A DNA stretch of 64,000 nucleotides from JBHJGO01 sp050331715 (GTDB taxonomy: Bacteria; Cyanobacteriota; Cyanobacteriia; Cyanobacteriales; Microcoleaceae). A program made the position numbers and the translations under genes. Below the pieces are notes generated by a model. That model searched no databases, was not told where the DNA came from, and worked only from the letters and a program-made list of their open reading frames with translations. Each line of letters starts with the position of its first letter. The first letter of the stretch is position 1. Below, one piece after another: positions 25,022 through 34,236 of the stretch. Location: the NCBI GenBank assembly GCA_050331715.1, contig JBHJGO010000004.1, positions 1 to 64,000 on the forward strand. Reading direction: 5' to 3'.

Positions 25022-26422
25022 ATGAAACTGCCAGACGGCCCTAAGTTGTCGGCTCTGTTGCAAATTTTACAAATCATTGCTCAGCCTACAAAATTTCTAG
25101 AAACCTGCGCTCAGCGATATGGAGATACCTTTACGCTCAAGGTTTTGGGTCGTGGTTCTCCGCCCGTCGTGTTTTTCAGTGCTCCAGAGGCGATAGAAGC
25201 GATTTTTACCGATGTTTCCAATCGCCTTGATTTTGGTCAGGTCACAGAGGTTTTTCGTCCCCTGGTGGGCAGCCAATCCTTAATTTTCCAGCAGGGGAAA
25301 CAGCATCAGTTGTCTCGACAATTGCTCATGCCGCCACTGCATGGCAAATCTTTGGCCAGCTATGGGGAGCAGATCCAAGCCATTACTTCCACTTCCCTCC
25401 AGAGCTGGTCTGAGGGCACAAGGCTGAAAATCCGCGACTACACGGCTCAGATTACATTACAGGTAATTTTGCAGGTTGTGTTTGGGGTTGGGTCGTTTGG
25501 TTTGGATAGTTGCCGCCGCGCTGAACAATTGCAAGCGCTGATCCCAAGCTTTTTAGAGCGGGTTAACTCTCCCTGGCAATCCGTTCAGTTTTTCTGGCCT
25601 CCTCTGCAACAAGACTGGGGGGCTTGGAGTCCCTGGGGCCAGTTTCTGCGCCAACGCCAGCAAATTGATAATCTGATCTATGCTGAGATTGCTGAGCGTC
25701 GAATTGAGCAACAGAAGCAAGAACCCGGCAATGATGTGTTGTCGATGCTGGTGTCTGCACGCACAGAAATGGGTAAGCCGTTGGGTGACGAAGAATTGCG
25801 TGATCAGTTGATTACCGTTCTGCTGTTAGGTCAGGATACAACGGCTTCTGCGCTGGCCTGGGCCTTTTACTGGATTCATCAGCATCCCGAAGTTCGATCT
25901 CGATTGGTTCAGGAACTGAGCAGCTTGGGTGAGCATCCTGATCCAGTGACAGTTGCTCAACTGCCCTATCTCAATGCCATTTGCCAGGAAACGCTACGAA
26001 TTCATCCCATTGCCCTGATTGCTCAGCCCCGTCAAGTTCGAGAGCAGGTGGAGCTAGAAGGCTACTCCTTCGCGCCTGGAACGATTTTGGTTCCCTGTAT
26101 TCATCTGGCCCACCATCGAAGTAACACTTTTTCTCACCCAGAAGTGTTTAATCCGGAACGGTTTTTGAACCGTAAGTTCTCACCCTATGAATATTTTCCC
26201 TTTGGCGGCGGCAGTCGAAGCTGCATCGGTATGGCCCTGTCCCTGTTCGAGATGAAACTGATTCTAGCCACGGTGCTTTCTCGTTATGGTCTGGAACTGG
26301 CTAACTCTGGCCCAGTTCGGCCCACACGACGCGGAATTACGATTGTTCCATCCGATGCGTTTCAATTGAGGGTAACGCATCGGCGACAGACCAACGCACC
26401 AAAGGAACTTTCGACGCTGTAA
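25022..26422 (+). CDS. Cytochrome P450, CYP110-like
   Basis: A 466-residue soluble P450 monooxygenase. Seen: the CYP110-style N terminus MKLPDGPKLSALLQILQIIA, the oxygen-activation helix motif LLLGQDTTASALAW (about 280), the ExxR pair in QETLRIHP, and the heme loop FPFGGGSRSCIGMALS with the axial Cys. No N-terminal membrane anchor. CYP110 is a widespread cyanobacterial family; characterised members hydroxylate fatty acids or oxidise sesquiterpenes. The substrate here is unknown. I chose ATG at 25022 as it matches the family start; a frame open to 24971 is less likely. It lies 73 nt upstream of menA on the same strand, so a link with phylloquinone is possible but unproven. Confidence 0.92.
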   Translation: MKLPDGPKLSALLQILQIIAQPTKFLETCAQRYGDTFTLKVLGRGSPPVVFFSAPEAIEAIFTDVSNRLDFGQVTEVFRPLVGSQSLIFQQGKQHQLSRQLLMPPLHGKSLASYGEQIQAITSTSLQSWSEGTRLKIRDYTAQITLQVILQVVFGVGSFGLDSCRRAEQLQALIPSFLERVNSPWQSVQFFWPPLQQDWGAWSPWGQFLRQRQQIDNLIYAEIAERRIEQQKQEPGNDVLSMLVSARTEMGKPLGDEELRDQLITVLLLGQDTTASALAWAFYWIHQHPEVRSRLVQELSSLGEHPDPVTVAQLPYLNAICQETLRIHPIALIAQPRQVREQVELEGYSFAPGTILVPCIHLAHHRSNTFSHPEVFNPERFLNRKFSPYEYFPFGGGSRSCIGMALSLFEMKLILATVLSRYGLELANSGPVRPTRRGITIVPSDAFQLRVTHRRQTNAPKELSTL

Positions 26423-26495
26423 GGTGATATTCAGGGAGTTCTGAACCGCACAGGGCTATATTTCCAGGATATATTTCAAGACACAGGTAATCTCA

Positions 26496-27419
26496 ATGAC
26501 CAATCCGACTCTAAAGCAATCCAATTCCAAGCTCTGGTTAGCAGCGATCAAGCCACCAATGTATAGTGTGGCGATCATGCCGATCTGGTTGGGGACAGCC
26601 GTTGCCTTTTATCAGACCTCCCAGATTAACTGGTCGATATTCGCCACGTTCATCAGTTCAGCCATCTTAATCTTGGCCTGGGAAAATTTGCTGAATGATG
26701 TCTTCGACTCAGAAACTGGGATTGATCGCAACAAACCCCATTCTCTGGTAAATCTCACAGGCAATAAATCGCTAATCGCCATGATTGGTAATTTGTGTCT
26801 TCTGGCTGGAATTCTAGGAATTATTGCTATTTGTTGGAGCCAACGGGATTTAACCATTCTGGGCCTGATTCTGGCCTGCTGCGGTTTGGGCTATCTCTAT
26901 CAAGGGCCACCGTTTCGTCTAGGGTATCTGGGCTTGGGAGAAATTCTTTGTTTCTTTGCCTTTGGGCCGTTAGCTGTTTCTGCTGCTTACTACAGTCAAA
27001 CCCAAGCCTGGTCGGGATTGAGTCTGGCGGCCTCCTTAGTTCTAGGGATCACCACAACGTTAATCCTATTCTGTTCCCACTTTCATCAGGTTGAGGTCGA
27101 TCTAGCAGCGGGGAAGCGATCGCCCATCGTTCGCCTGGGAACTGCTCTGGGTGCAAAGCTACTGCCCTGGAGTTGCGGGATTGCTCTGGGATGGATTGGA
27201 TTGATGGTGGGTTTGGGAGAGTTTCCAGTTTGGACATTACTCAGCTTTGCTGGATTGCCTGCGGCAGTTCACCTCTGCCGCCACGTGGCCCAAAACCACG
27301 ATCAACCAGAGCGGGTGAGTAACTGCAAATTCATTGCGGTTTCATTCCATTTCTGGAGTGGTTTGCTGTTCGGGGTTGGTTTCGTTCTGGCCAGGTTCAA
27401 TTTCAATTCTTTCAATTAG
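26496..27419 (+). CDS. menA: 2-carboxy-1,4-naphthoquinone phytyltransferase
   Basis: A 307-residue membrane prenyltransferase of the UbiA superfamily with about nine helices. The Mg-diphosphate-binding motif is ENLLNDVFDSETGIDRNKPH (about 65-85); the second Asp-rich region is HFHQVEVDLAAGKRS (about 195). MenA attaches the phytyl chain to the naphthoate head group, giving demethylphylloquinone in the thylakoid or plasma membrane. Length and motifs are normal. It follows the P450 gene on the same strand and completes, with menF, a local phylloquinone gene group. Confidence 0.94.
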   Translation: MTNPTLKQSNSKLWLAAIKPPMYSVAIMPIWLGTAVAFYQTSQINWSIFATFISSAILILAWENLLNDVFDSETGIDRNKPHSLVNLTGNKSLIAMIGNLCLLAGILGIIAICWSQRDLTILGLILACCGLGYLYQGPPFRLGYLGLGEILCFFAFGPLAVSAAYYSQTQAWSGLSLAASLVLGITTTLILFCSHFHQVEVDLAAGKRSPIVRLGTALGAKLLPWSCGIALGWIGLMVGLGEFPVWTLLSFAGLPAAVHLCRHVAQNHDQPERVSNCKFIAVSFHFWSGLLFGVGFVLARFNFNSFN

Positions 27420-27661
27420 GAAACGGCTAATTACGGAACGACACCTGACAAACTGGCACAGGGGAGCTGTGGCAATTCAGAAGGCGGAATATGGTGTTCT
27501 CGCCAATATCGCAGAGTATATAACAATAATCCTCGTAGCAACCCTCTAACCGCCTTCGAGAGTGATCCATCAAATATCAATTGAACTACATTAGCTAAAA
27601 CGGGATTTTTACTCTAAGTAGGGCATACAGCCTGGGGGTTTTATCAGTTCTTATTAGTTGC

Positions 27662-30082
27662 ATGATGAATAAGCTAATGGAAATTTTTGAGGAGTTGCCT
27701 GAGTCTGCGTTTCGGATCATTAGTCCAAAGCTACCGAGTCAAAAAGCCCGCAAATTTGTACAGGAGTCAATTGATGCTTTTGTCCAATGGGTTCCCCTCA
27801 GTGGCAGCAGTTGGCTATTTTTATCTTTTATTTTGAAACAGGACTGGTTAATGGCCTGTCTCACATTACCTGTCACAGCCGTTACGACAATTTGGGCGGC
27901 CTATTCCAAGAACTTTGTTTTTCGATTGCGGGAAATCTACGCAGAACGCGGCAAGAAAGATGCGGATGATCTAATTAATTTTATAGAAAGCCTGGATGAA
28001 GCGATTCGCTGGCATTTTTTCAACCCAGAAAATAAGTATTTGCAGTGTCAATTGCGGGAATGTATTTACTGTGAGATTGAGGGGTTTGACAAGCTGGATG
28101 ATGTTGCCATCCCTCTCCTGCGAGACGTATTTGTTCCTTTAGAACTGACAACCAATTTCACTGTTGACCCGTCGGGCAGTGTTCTCCCAAATCAGATGGG
28201 TTCTACGGGTTCTACTGCCCTCAAGTCCAATACCCTGTTCAAGAAACAATCCCAGCAGGGCAACCTGACTATTTGGGACTTACTGCAAAAAGCCCAGAAA
28301 GAACCCTCTTACAAGCGACTGGCTATTCTGGCTTGGGGGGGTTTTGGGAAAACCACGCTGATGCGTCATATTACCTATACCTATGCTGAAAATCGTTATC
28401 GCAAACACGGGGCACCTAAACTGGTGCCTGTTTTGTTATATCTACGCAAATGGCGGGAACTGTTGGTGAAGAACAACAGCATTAGCCTGCCAACCCTGAT
28501 TACGCAGTACCATATTCCCAGTTTGCCGGGCGGAGAACAGTTAGATCTACCCGAAAAATGGGCAGAAAACTTGCTAAAACGCGGTGATGCCCTGGTGATG
28601 TTCGACGGATTTGATGAAGTGCCAGAAGAACATCGCCCTGTGATCAGTCGATGGATTGGCCAGCAAATGCGCCGCTATGCCCAGTCCACCTTTATCCTGA
28701 CTTCCCGTCCAGGGGGTTATACCGGCAGCCAGGGTTATACCGCAACCGATAGACCTTACCATGCGGTTTCCATTAAGCCCTTCAACCAAAGACAGTGGGA
28801 AACGTTTATCCAACAGTGGTATTTCTGCCAAGAGCGGCATGGGCGCAGCCGAGGTTATCGCTACTCCGCAGCCGTTCGAGCCATTGCCAACGAAAAGGCC
28901 AATGAGCTAATTGAACAAATTCATAAACGGCAAGAGTTAATGCAAATGTCGAGCAATCCATTGTTGCTGAACATGATTGCCACCTTCCATCGGTTTTATC
29001 CGGGGAATGAATTACCCCACCATCGTACGGAACTCTATAACTCTATTTGTGAACTGCAATTGAGAGATCGCCCGACATCGAAGCGGATCAAGATGTTGTT
29101 ACCCTTTGAAGAAAGTTTTCACATTTTGCAGGCAATTGCCCTCGGCATGGTGGTGAAAACTCGAACAACAATTGATCGAGTGTCTTTACTCGCCTGGTTA
29201 CAGCGACATCTGAATCAACTGGGGTCGGATATTCAACCGGAGGATTTCCTCAACCAAATCGTTAAGGTGAGTGAGCTTTTGGTGGAGCGAGAGTCTAGAC
29301 AGTATGAATTCTCGCACTTCAGCTTTCAGGGATATCTGGCCGCAAAATACATCAAAGCAGTGGATCGAGAAGATTTGCTGCTGCAGCATTACCAAAAGGA
29401 TTGGTGGAAGGAGACAATCATTCTCTACTCTGCCCAAATCAAGAATCCAAATGATTTCCTGAAGCACCTGATCACCAGACGGGCCACCAACTTGGCCTAT
29501 GACTGTATGCAGGAATCCCCCGCCAACGTTGATTTGAACCTGAAGACGTATCTCTTAACCTTGCATAATAAAGCTCAACGTTCCCGCTTTCAGGACTTAA
29601 AGTTCTACCTGGAAAATGACCTGTGGGAAGAGGCGGACAAAGAAACCTATCGCCTGATCATCAAAGCGGTGGGGAAACCGGAGGGTCGACGGCTGACTCG
29701 CTCAGATATTATGAATTTACCCTGTAGTGAATTGCAGGTGATTGACGAATACTGGACAAGTTTGAGTGATGGCAAATTTGGCTTCAGTACTCAACGCAGA
29801 ATCTATCTAGAATGCGGTGGCAAACTGGATGACAGTCACCCCAGTGAACGAATCCTACAAACTTTTTACCGTCGCTTGCACTGGCAACAGGCCAACAAAG
29901 TCTGGTTGAGATACCACCAGCTTGGCTTCCAGGCCACTGCACCACGGGGGCATTTGCCCGTTGCGTTGATGCTTTCTCCGGAGCGGCGATCGCGTAAATA
30001 TGCTCGAATTTGGAACAACGACGGAGATTTGGGTCATCTAATTCTGCTAAGACTCGATAATTGCGGGCTATCTAAGCCTTAA
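27662..30082 (+). CDS. Membrane-anchored NACHT NTPase with C-terminal GUN4 domain
   Basis: An 806-residue multi-domain protein. Residues about 42-80 hold two hydrophobic segments, a likely membrane hairpin, followed by a charged linker. The NACHT NTPase has Walker A at about 222-231 (AWGGFGKTTLM, with a first residue variant but intact GKTT) and Walker B at about 308-318 (LVMFDGFDEVPE), sensor-like TSRPGGY, and the C-terminal FSHFSFQGYLAAKYI motif near 550 typical of NACHT/STAND proteins. From about 640 to 785 the sequence matches GUN4: LENDLWEEADKETYRLIIKA, then LPCSELQVIDEYWTSLSDGK, FGFSTQRRIYLE and APRGHLP. GUN4 domains bind porphyrins or act in chlorophyll signalling; NACHT proteins are signalling ATPases, some antiviral. 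Function of the fusion is inference: a membrane-bound ligand sensor. It is solitary, with its own terminator. Confidence 0.88.
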   Translation: MMNKLMEIFEELPESAFRIISPKLPSQKARKFVQESIDAFVQWVPLSGSSWLFLSFILKQDWLMACLTLPVTAVTTIWAAYSKNFVFRLREIYAERGKKDADDLINFIESLDEAIRWHFFNPENKYLQCQLRECIYCEIEGFDKLDDVAIPLLRDVFVPLELTTNFTVDPSGSVLPNQMGSTGSTALKSNTLFKKQSQQGNLTIWDLLQKAQKEPSYKRLAILAWGGFGKTTLMRHITYTYAENRYRKHGAPKLVPVLLYLRKWRELLVKNNSISLPTLITQYHIPSLPGGEQLDLPEKWAENLLKRGDALVMFDGFDEVPEEHRPVISRWIGQQMRRYAQSTFILTSRPGGYTGSQGYTATDRPYHAVSIKPFNQRQWETFIQQWYFCQERHGRSRGYRYSAAVRAIANEKANELIEQIHKRQELMQMSSNPLLLNMIATFHRFYPGNELPHHRTELYNSICELQLRDRPTSKRIKMLLPFEESFHILQAIALGMVVKTRTTIDRVSLLAWLQRHLNQLGSDIQPEDFLNQIVKVSELLVERESRQYEFSHFSFQGYLAAKYIKAVDREDLLLQHYQKDWWKETIILYSAQIKNPNDFLKHLITRRATNLAYDCMQESPANVDLNLKTYLLTLHNKAQRSRFQDLKFYLENDLWEEADKETYRLIIKAVGKPEGRRLTRSDIMNLPCSELQVIDEYWTSLSDGKFGFSTQRRIYLECGGKLDDSHPSERILQTFYRRLHWQQANKVWLRYHQLGFQATAPRGHLPVALMLSPERRSRKYARIWNNDGDLGHLILLRLDNCGLSKP

Positions 30083-30099
30083 GCTGATTCACCGAATGC

Positions 30100-30132
30100 A
30101 AAAAATTGGGCGGCAGCGTCGCCCAATTTTTT
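30100..30132 (+). terminator. Strong Rho-independent terminator after the NACHT-GUN4 gene
   Basis: AAAAAATTGGGCG (30100-30112) and CGCCCAATTTTTT (30120-30132) are perfect 13-bp complementary arms with a 7-nt loop, ending in a T run. Confidence 0.9.
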
Positions 30133-30254
30133 GTTAAACCCAGACGTTACGAAGCTCTGTTCCTGCAATCCTCCACAATTGTTAATCTGAATTGGTACAA
30201 TACGGGGTGCTTGCATCTCGATAAAACAATTCTAAAAAGCGAATTTTAAAACGC

Positions 30255-31235
30255 GTGGCTAGTCCAAATCGTAAACCAGTATTGCTTGATTTTGAAAAGC
30301 CTTTGGCGGAGCTAGAGTCTCGAATTGATCAGATTCGTCAATTGGCAAATGATAACGGCGTTGATGTGTCAGATCAGATCCATCAACTAGAGGATCGGGC
30401 AACTCAATTGCGGCAGGAGATTTTTAGTACCCTATCTCCCACTCAGCGGCTGCAACTGGCTCGTCATCCCCGTCGCCCCAGTACCCTAGACTACATTCAA
30501 GCGATGAGTGATGAATGGCTAGAACTGCACGGCGATCGGAGTGGCTCTGATGATCTGGCGCTCGTTGGCGGCATTGGCCGATTAGCGGGTCGGCCCGTTG
30601 TCATGTTGGGTCATCAAAAGGGTCGGGACACAAAGGACAATGTCGCCCGAAATTTTGGCATGGCATCTCCTGGCGGATACCGCAAAGCCATGCGCCTCAT
30701 GGAACATGCTAGTCAGTTTAGGATGCCGATTCTGACTTTTATTGATACGCCGGGAGCTTGGGCCGGGGTAGAAGCCGAAAAACTGGGTCAAGGAGAAGCA
30801 ATTGCTTACAACCTGAGAGAGATGTTTCGCCTGGAAGTGCCAATTATTTGCACAGTGATTGGAGAAGGGGGCTCGGCAGGGGCTTTGGGAATTGTGGTGG
30901 GAGAGCAGTTACTAATGTTGGAGCACTCGGTCTACACTGTGGCAACACCGGAAGCCTGTGCAGCCATCCTTTGGAAGGACGCGTCGCAAGCCCCTCAAGC
31001 GGCCCAGGCACTCAAGATTACGGCTCCGGATCTGAAGCAATTGAACATCATTGATCGGATTGTGCCAGAGCCAGAGGGTGGAGCCCATGCCAATCCCCTG
31101 AAAGCTGCTGAATTACTCAAGCAAGCTCTCATAGAAACCTTAGAAGAAATTGGTTCTTTCAGTCCTGAGCAACGTCGGCAAGTCCGTTACCAGAAGTTCC
31201 GTCATATAGGCATATTTGCCGAGAAAATAGTGTAG
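30255..31235 (+). CDS. accA: Acetyl-CoA carboxylase carboxyltransferase subunit alpha
   Basis: A 326-residue cytosolic subunit that, with AccD, moves the carboxyl group from biotin on AccB to acetyl-CoA to make malonyl-CoA for fatty acids. Family runs: LLDFEKPLAELESRIDQIRQ, LARHPRRPSTLDYI, LHGDRSGSDDLALVGGIGRL, NFGMASPGGYRKAMRLM, and GEGGSAGALGIVVGE. Length is standard. The start is GTG at 30255, in line with the usual N terminus. It is a single gene following the terminator of the NACHT gene. Confidence 0.95.
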   Translation: MASPNRKPVLLDFEKPLAELESRIDQIRQLANDNGVDVSDQIHQLEDRATQLRQEIFSTLSPTQRLQLARHPRRPSTLDYIQAMSDEWLELHGDRSGSDDLALVGGIGRLAGRPVVMLGHQKGRDTKDNVARNFGMASPGGYRKAMRLMEHASQFRMPILTFIDTPGAWAGVEAEKLGQGEAIAYNLREMFRLEVPIICTVIGEGGSAGALGIVVGEQLLMLEHSVYTVATPEACAAILWKDASQAPQAAQALKITAPDLKQLNIIDRIVPEPEGGAHANPLKAAELLKQALIETLEEIGSFSPEQRRQVRYQKFRHIGIFAEKIV

Positions 31236-31380
31236 GGTAAATCACTACTTTTTCGTGATCCGGATTACGGATTCTGAGAATGCTATATAATATTGAGGTA
31301 ACAAATCTTTACCCTTTTTTAAGCTTAATTTCTGATTTGCTACAGCCATTCAGTCAAACTCAAGATTGCTCAGACCATAC

Positions 31381-32106
31381 ATGACTTCTCCCACTGAAAG
31401 ACGGGCATTGATTACGGGGGCGAGCAGTGGTATCGGCAAAGCAACTGCACTTGCCTTTGCGAAGGCGGGTATTCATGTTGCTCTAGTCAGCCGCTCACCG
31501 GACAAGTTAGAGGCGATTGCCCACGAAGCGCAGCAGCTTGGAGTAGAGGCAAAAACCTCCACTCTGGATCTGTCCGAAGTTGGGCAGGTATGTCAGCAAA
31601 TTGCTCAGATCGCCGAGGCTTTCGGCTCGATTGATGTTCTTGTAAACAATGCGGGTATGGGTTATACCAATCCACTATCCGATACCTCTCTGGCAGACTG
31701 GCAGCGCGTGATGGATTTGAATCTCACGAGCGTGTTTGAGTGTACCAAGGGGGTGTTGCCGGGGATGCGGCGTTCAGGTCGGGGGACAGTCATTAATGTT
31801 GTTTCTGTTGCAGGTCAACAAGTTTTTCCAAACTGGGGAGCATACTGTGCGAGTAAGTTTGGCTTGATGGCACTATCCAAAGCCTTAGCAGTTGAGGAAC
31901 GCTCTCATGGAATTCGTGTAACTGCGATTTGTCCTGGTGCTGTGAATACACCGCTCTGGGACACTGAAACGGTTGATGCAGATTTTGACCGAACTGCCAT
32001 GCTGACTCCAGAAATGGTAGCCCAGTCAATTCTTCATGTCGCTCTATTGCCACCGGAAGCAGTAGTAGAGACGCTGACTTTAATGCCCAATGTTGGCACC
32101 TTTTAA
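31381..32106 (+). CDS. Short-chain dehydrogenase/reductase
   Basis: A 241-residue classical SDR oxidoreductase with NAD(P)-binding ITGASSGIGKATALAFA, VLVNNAGMGY, the catalytic Ser in VINVVSVAGQ, and catalytic YCASK. The R-S-P after the second strand (LVSRSPDKLEAI) favours NADP. The substrate is not assignable. I chose ATG at 31381; a TTG 15 nt upstream is less likely. The folE gene follows 108 nt downstream on the same strand. Sepiapterin-reductase-like SDRs act on pterins made after FolE, but nothing in this sequence proves that role. Confidence 0.9.
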   Translation: MTSPTERRALITGASSGIGKATALAFAKAGIHVALVSRSPDKLEAIAHEAQQLGVEAKTSTLDLSEVGQVCQQIAQIAEAFGSIDVLVNNAGMGYTNPLSDTSLADWQRVMDLNLTSVFECTKGVLPGMRRSGRGTVINVVSVAGQQVFPNWGAYCASKFGLMALSKALAVEERSHGIRVTAICPGAVNTPLWDTETVDADFDRTAMLTPEMVAQSILHVALLPPEAVVETLTLMPNVGTF

Positions 32107-32214
32107 GTCCTCAGGTTTAGCTCGGGTTGAGATCCCTCAGTGCCAGATTTCTCAGCGTTAGATTTCTGATCGATCTCATTGCTCTTTTGTCTTTTAATAC
32201 TTTCTAGACACATT

Positions 32215-32988
32215 ATGACTATTGCCCATTCAAATGGATTTGATTCCTCGCGCCTAGCAGATCAAAATGACTCTGTCCCCAACAGTAAAGCAACTCAAAA
32301 TGGTTCAGTATCCAACGGTGCATCCAACGGTAAAGTAATGGAGCCATCTAGCCGAATTTCCACTCGTCCCAATCGAGACTCCAATTCAACCAATGGTAAA
32401 GATCACCTCCAGGAAGTCAGCGATGAAGCCATGATGGATGCAGTTCGCACCATGATTCTCGGAGTTGGAGAAGACCCCGAACGGGAAGGATTGCTGAAAA
32501 CTCCCAAGCGGGTTGCGGACGCAATGCGATTCCTGACCAGTGGATACAGCCAGTCCCTGGAGGAATTGGTCAATGGTGCCATCTTCGATGAAGGCCATGA
32601 AGAAATGGTACTGGTTCGAGATATTACCGTCTTCAGTCTGTGTGAACACCATATGTTGCCTTTTATGGGAAAAGCTCATGTAGCCTATATTCCGAATCAG
32701 AAGGTGATTGGTTTAAGTAAGTTGGCCCGAATTGTAGAGATGTACGCTCGACGCCTACAGGTTCAGGAACGATTGACTCGACAAGTTGCAGAGGCGATTC
32801 AGGAGGTACTTGATCCAAAGGGGGTTGCGGTTGTAATGGAAGCAAGCCACATGTGTATGGTGATGCGGGGAGTTCAGAAGCCGGGTTCATGGACAGTCAC
32901 CAGTGCAATGGTAGGGGTATTTCAAGAGGATCAAAAAACCCGCGAAGAATTCCTCAACTTGATTCGCCATCAGCCAACCTTTTCCTAA
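32215..32988 (+). CDS. folE: GTP cyclohydrolase I
   Basis: A 257-residue enzyme that converts GTP to dihydroneopterin triphosphate, the first step to folate and other pterins. The first about 65 residues are a low-complexity Asn/Ser-rich extension not needed for catalysis. The catalytic domain has GEDPEREGLLKTPKRVADAM, the zinc-binding FSLCEHHMLPFMGKAHVAYI, VIGLSKLARIVEMYARR, and MCMVMRGVQKPGS with the second zinc Cys. ATG at 32215 is the likely start; a TTG 12 codons upstream is possible. A strong bidirectional terminator follows. Confidence 0.94.
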   Translation: MTIAHSNGFDSSRLADQNDSVPNSKATQNGSVSNGASNGKVMEPSSRISTRPNRDSNSTNGKDHLQEVSDEAMMDAVRTMILGVGEDPEREGLLKTPKRVADAMRFLTSGYSQSLEELVNGAIFDEGHEEMVLVRDITVFSLCEHHMLPFMGKAHVAYIPNQKVIGLSKLARIVEMYARRLQVQERLTRQVAEAIQEVLDPKGVAVVMEASHMCMVMRGVQKPGSWTVTSAMVGVFQEDQKTREEFLNLIRHQPTFS

Positions 32989-33045
32989 TGTGAATTCCTA
33001 GGGCGAATTCTCGATACAAAATATTAGATTGACTCAGAGAACATA

Positions 33046-33079
33046 AAACCCAACGTTTGCATAGGCTCACGTTGGGTTT
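33046..33079. terminator. Bidirectional terminator between folE and ndhE
   Basis: AAACCCAACGT (33046-33056) and ACGTTGGGTTT (33069-33079) are perfect 11-bp arms around a 12-nt loop between two convergent units. Confidence 0.8.
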
Positions 33080-33173
33080 AACTTTGACCTCCAAAGAAGT
33101 CCTTAACACCGAAGATGTAACTGAAAATCAACCGAATCTTCTTAACGCAGGTATTTCTTGAAAGGAAAGCAAA

Positions 33174-33485
33174 CTACCACTTCAGCAGATTAAATTCTTC
33201 CATGTCAATTGTATCTCGATTACGGTAAATCGCTAGAACAATTGCCAATCCTACTGCTGCCTCTGCCGCCGCAACGGTAATCACAAACACTGCAAAAACC
33301 TGCCCCTTAATATTCCCAGAATCCAAAAAGTTTGAGAAGCCCATCAGATTAAGATTGACCGCATTTAAAAGTAGCTCAATCGACATCAGAACCCGTACAG
33401 CATTACGGCTATTAATCAAGCCATAGATCCCAATACAGAATAGGGCAGCAGCAACCAATAAATAGTATTCAAGTTGTAATTGCAT
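33174..33485 (-). CDS. ndhE: NAD(P)H-quinone oxidoreductase subunit 4L
   Basis: A 103-residue membrane subunit (NuoK homologue) of cyanobacterial NDH-1, which takes electrons from ferredoxin to plastoquinone in respiration, cyclic electron flow and CO2 uptake. It has three transmembrane helices and the conserved Glu residues of the proton path in SIELLLNAVNLN and ITVAAAEAAVGLAIV. Last gene of the ndhA-I-G-E run; the gap from ndhG is 32 nt. Confidence 0.96.
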   Translation of the reverse strand: MQLQLEYYLLVAAALFCIGIYGLINSRNAVRVLMSIELLLNAVNLNLMGFSNFLDSGNIKGQVFAVFVITVAAAEAAVGLAIVLAIYRNRDTIDMEEFNLLKW

Positions 33486-33517
33486 GGCTAAAAAAACGAA
33501 ATGACATTTCCAGAGGA

Positions 33518-34135
33518 TTAAGAATTCCCAGCGGAAGTCTCACTGGAGACTAGCTCGCGGGGGCGTTCCTGCAAGGTTAGAGCGGGAGCCTCTGTTCTTT
33601 GACCTGGCTCGATATCGGGAACGAAATCTCGGCGGGCGAGAACAATAGCCCCGACCATCGCCATCAGCAGAAACACAGAAGCTAGCTCAAAGGGCAATAG
33701 AAAGTCACTGAAAAAGTGCTGTCCAATCGTAACAATAGAACTACCGCCAACTGCCGTAACCACAGGCTGAACTGACCAGGGAGTCGACAGAACCATTGAA
33801 CCCAGCAATGCAAACAAACCTACGCAAACGATTCCGGTGGCCACCTTGCGAATCCATGCTTTGGGTAACACCCGAAAATCTTGCCGCTTGTTCACCAGCA
33901 TGATCCCGAACAAGATCAAAACGTTAACAGATCCCACGTAGATCAGAACTTGAGCCGCTGCCACAAAGTCAGCATTCAACAGCAGGTACATCCCTGCAAT
34001 GCTCATAAATACTGCCCCCAGAAGGAAAGCAGAGTAAACAATATTCCTCAAAAGCACTACTCCCAACGCAGCACCCAGGGCCGTTAGGGTAAGGATGCCA
34101 AATGAAACGATCTGAACCCCTTCTGCTAAATTCAC
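33518..34135 (-). CDS. ndhG: NAD(P)H-quinone oxidoreductase subunit 6
   Basis: A 205-residue membrane subunit (NuoJ homologue) of NDH-1 with five predicted helices. Family blocks are NLAEGVQIVSFGILT at the N terminus, NADFVAAAQVLIYVGSVNVLILF, and a hydrophilic C-terminal tail. I chose GTG at 34135 as it matches the family start and has AGGGA upstream; an alternative GTG 11 codons earlier gives a longer N terminus. Part of the ndhA-I-G-E operon. Confidence 0.93.
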   Translation of the reverse strand: MNLAEGVQIVSFGILTLTALGAALGVVLLRNIVYSAFLLGAVFMSIAGMYLLLNADFVAAAQVLIYVGSVNVLILFGIMLVNKRQDFRVLPKAWIRKVATGIVCVGLFALLGSMVLSTPWSVQPVVTAVGGSSIVTIGQHFFSDFLLPFELASVFLLMAMVGAIVLARRDFVPDIEPGQRTEAPALTLQERPRELVSSETSAGNS

Positions 34136-34236
34136 TGTTCTGTTCCCTGTCAGTTTGCAATCTTCCACTGTCTATTCTGCCAGAAGACAGGCAGAACTCC
34201 AGCACTTTACTTTGATATGAATTGTTTCAGCGTCAA

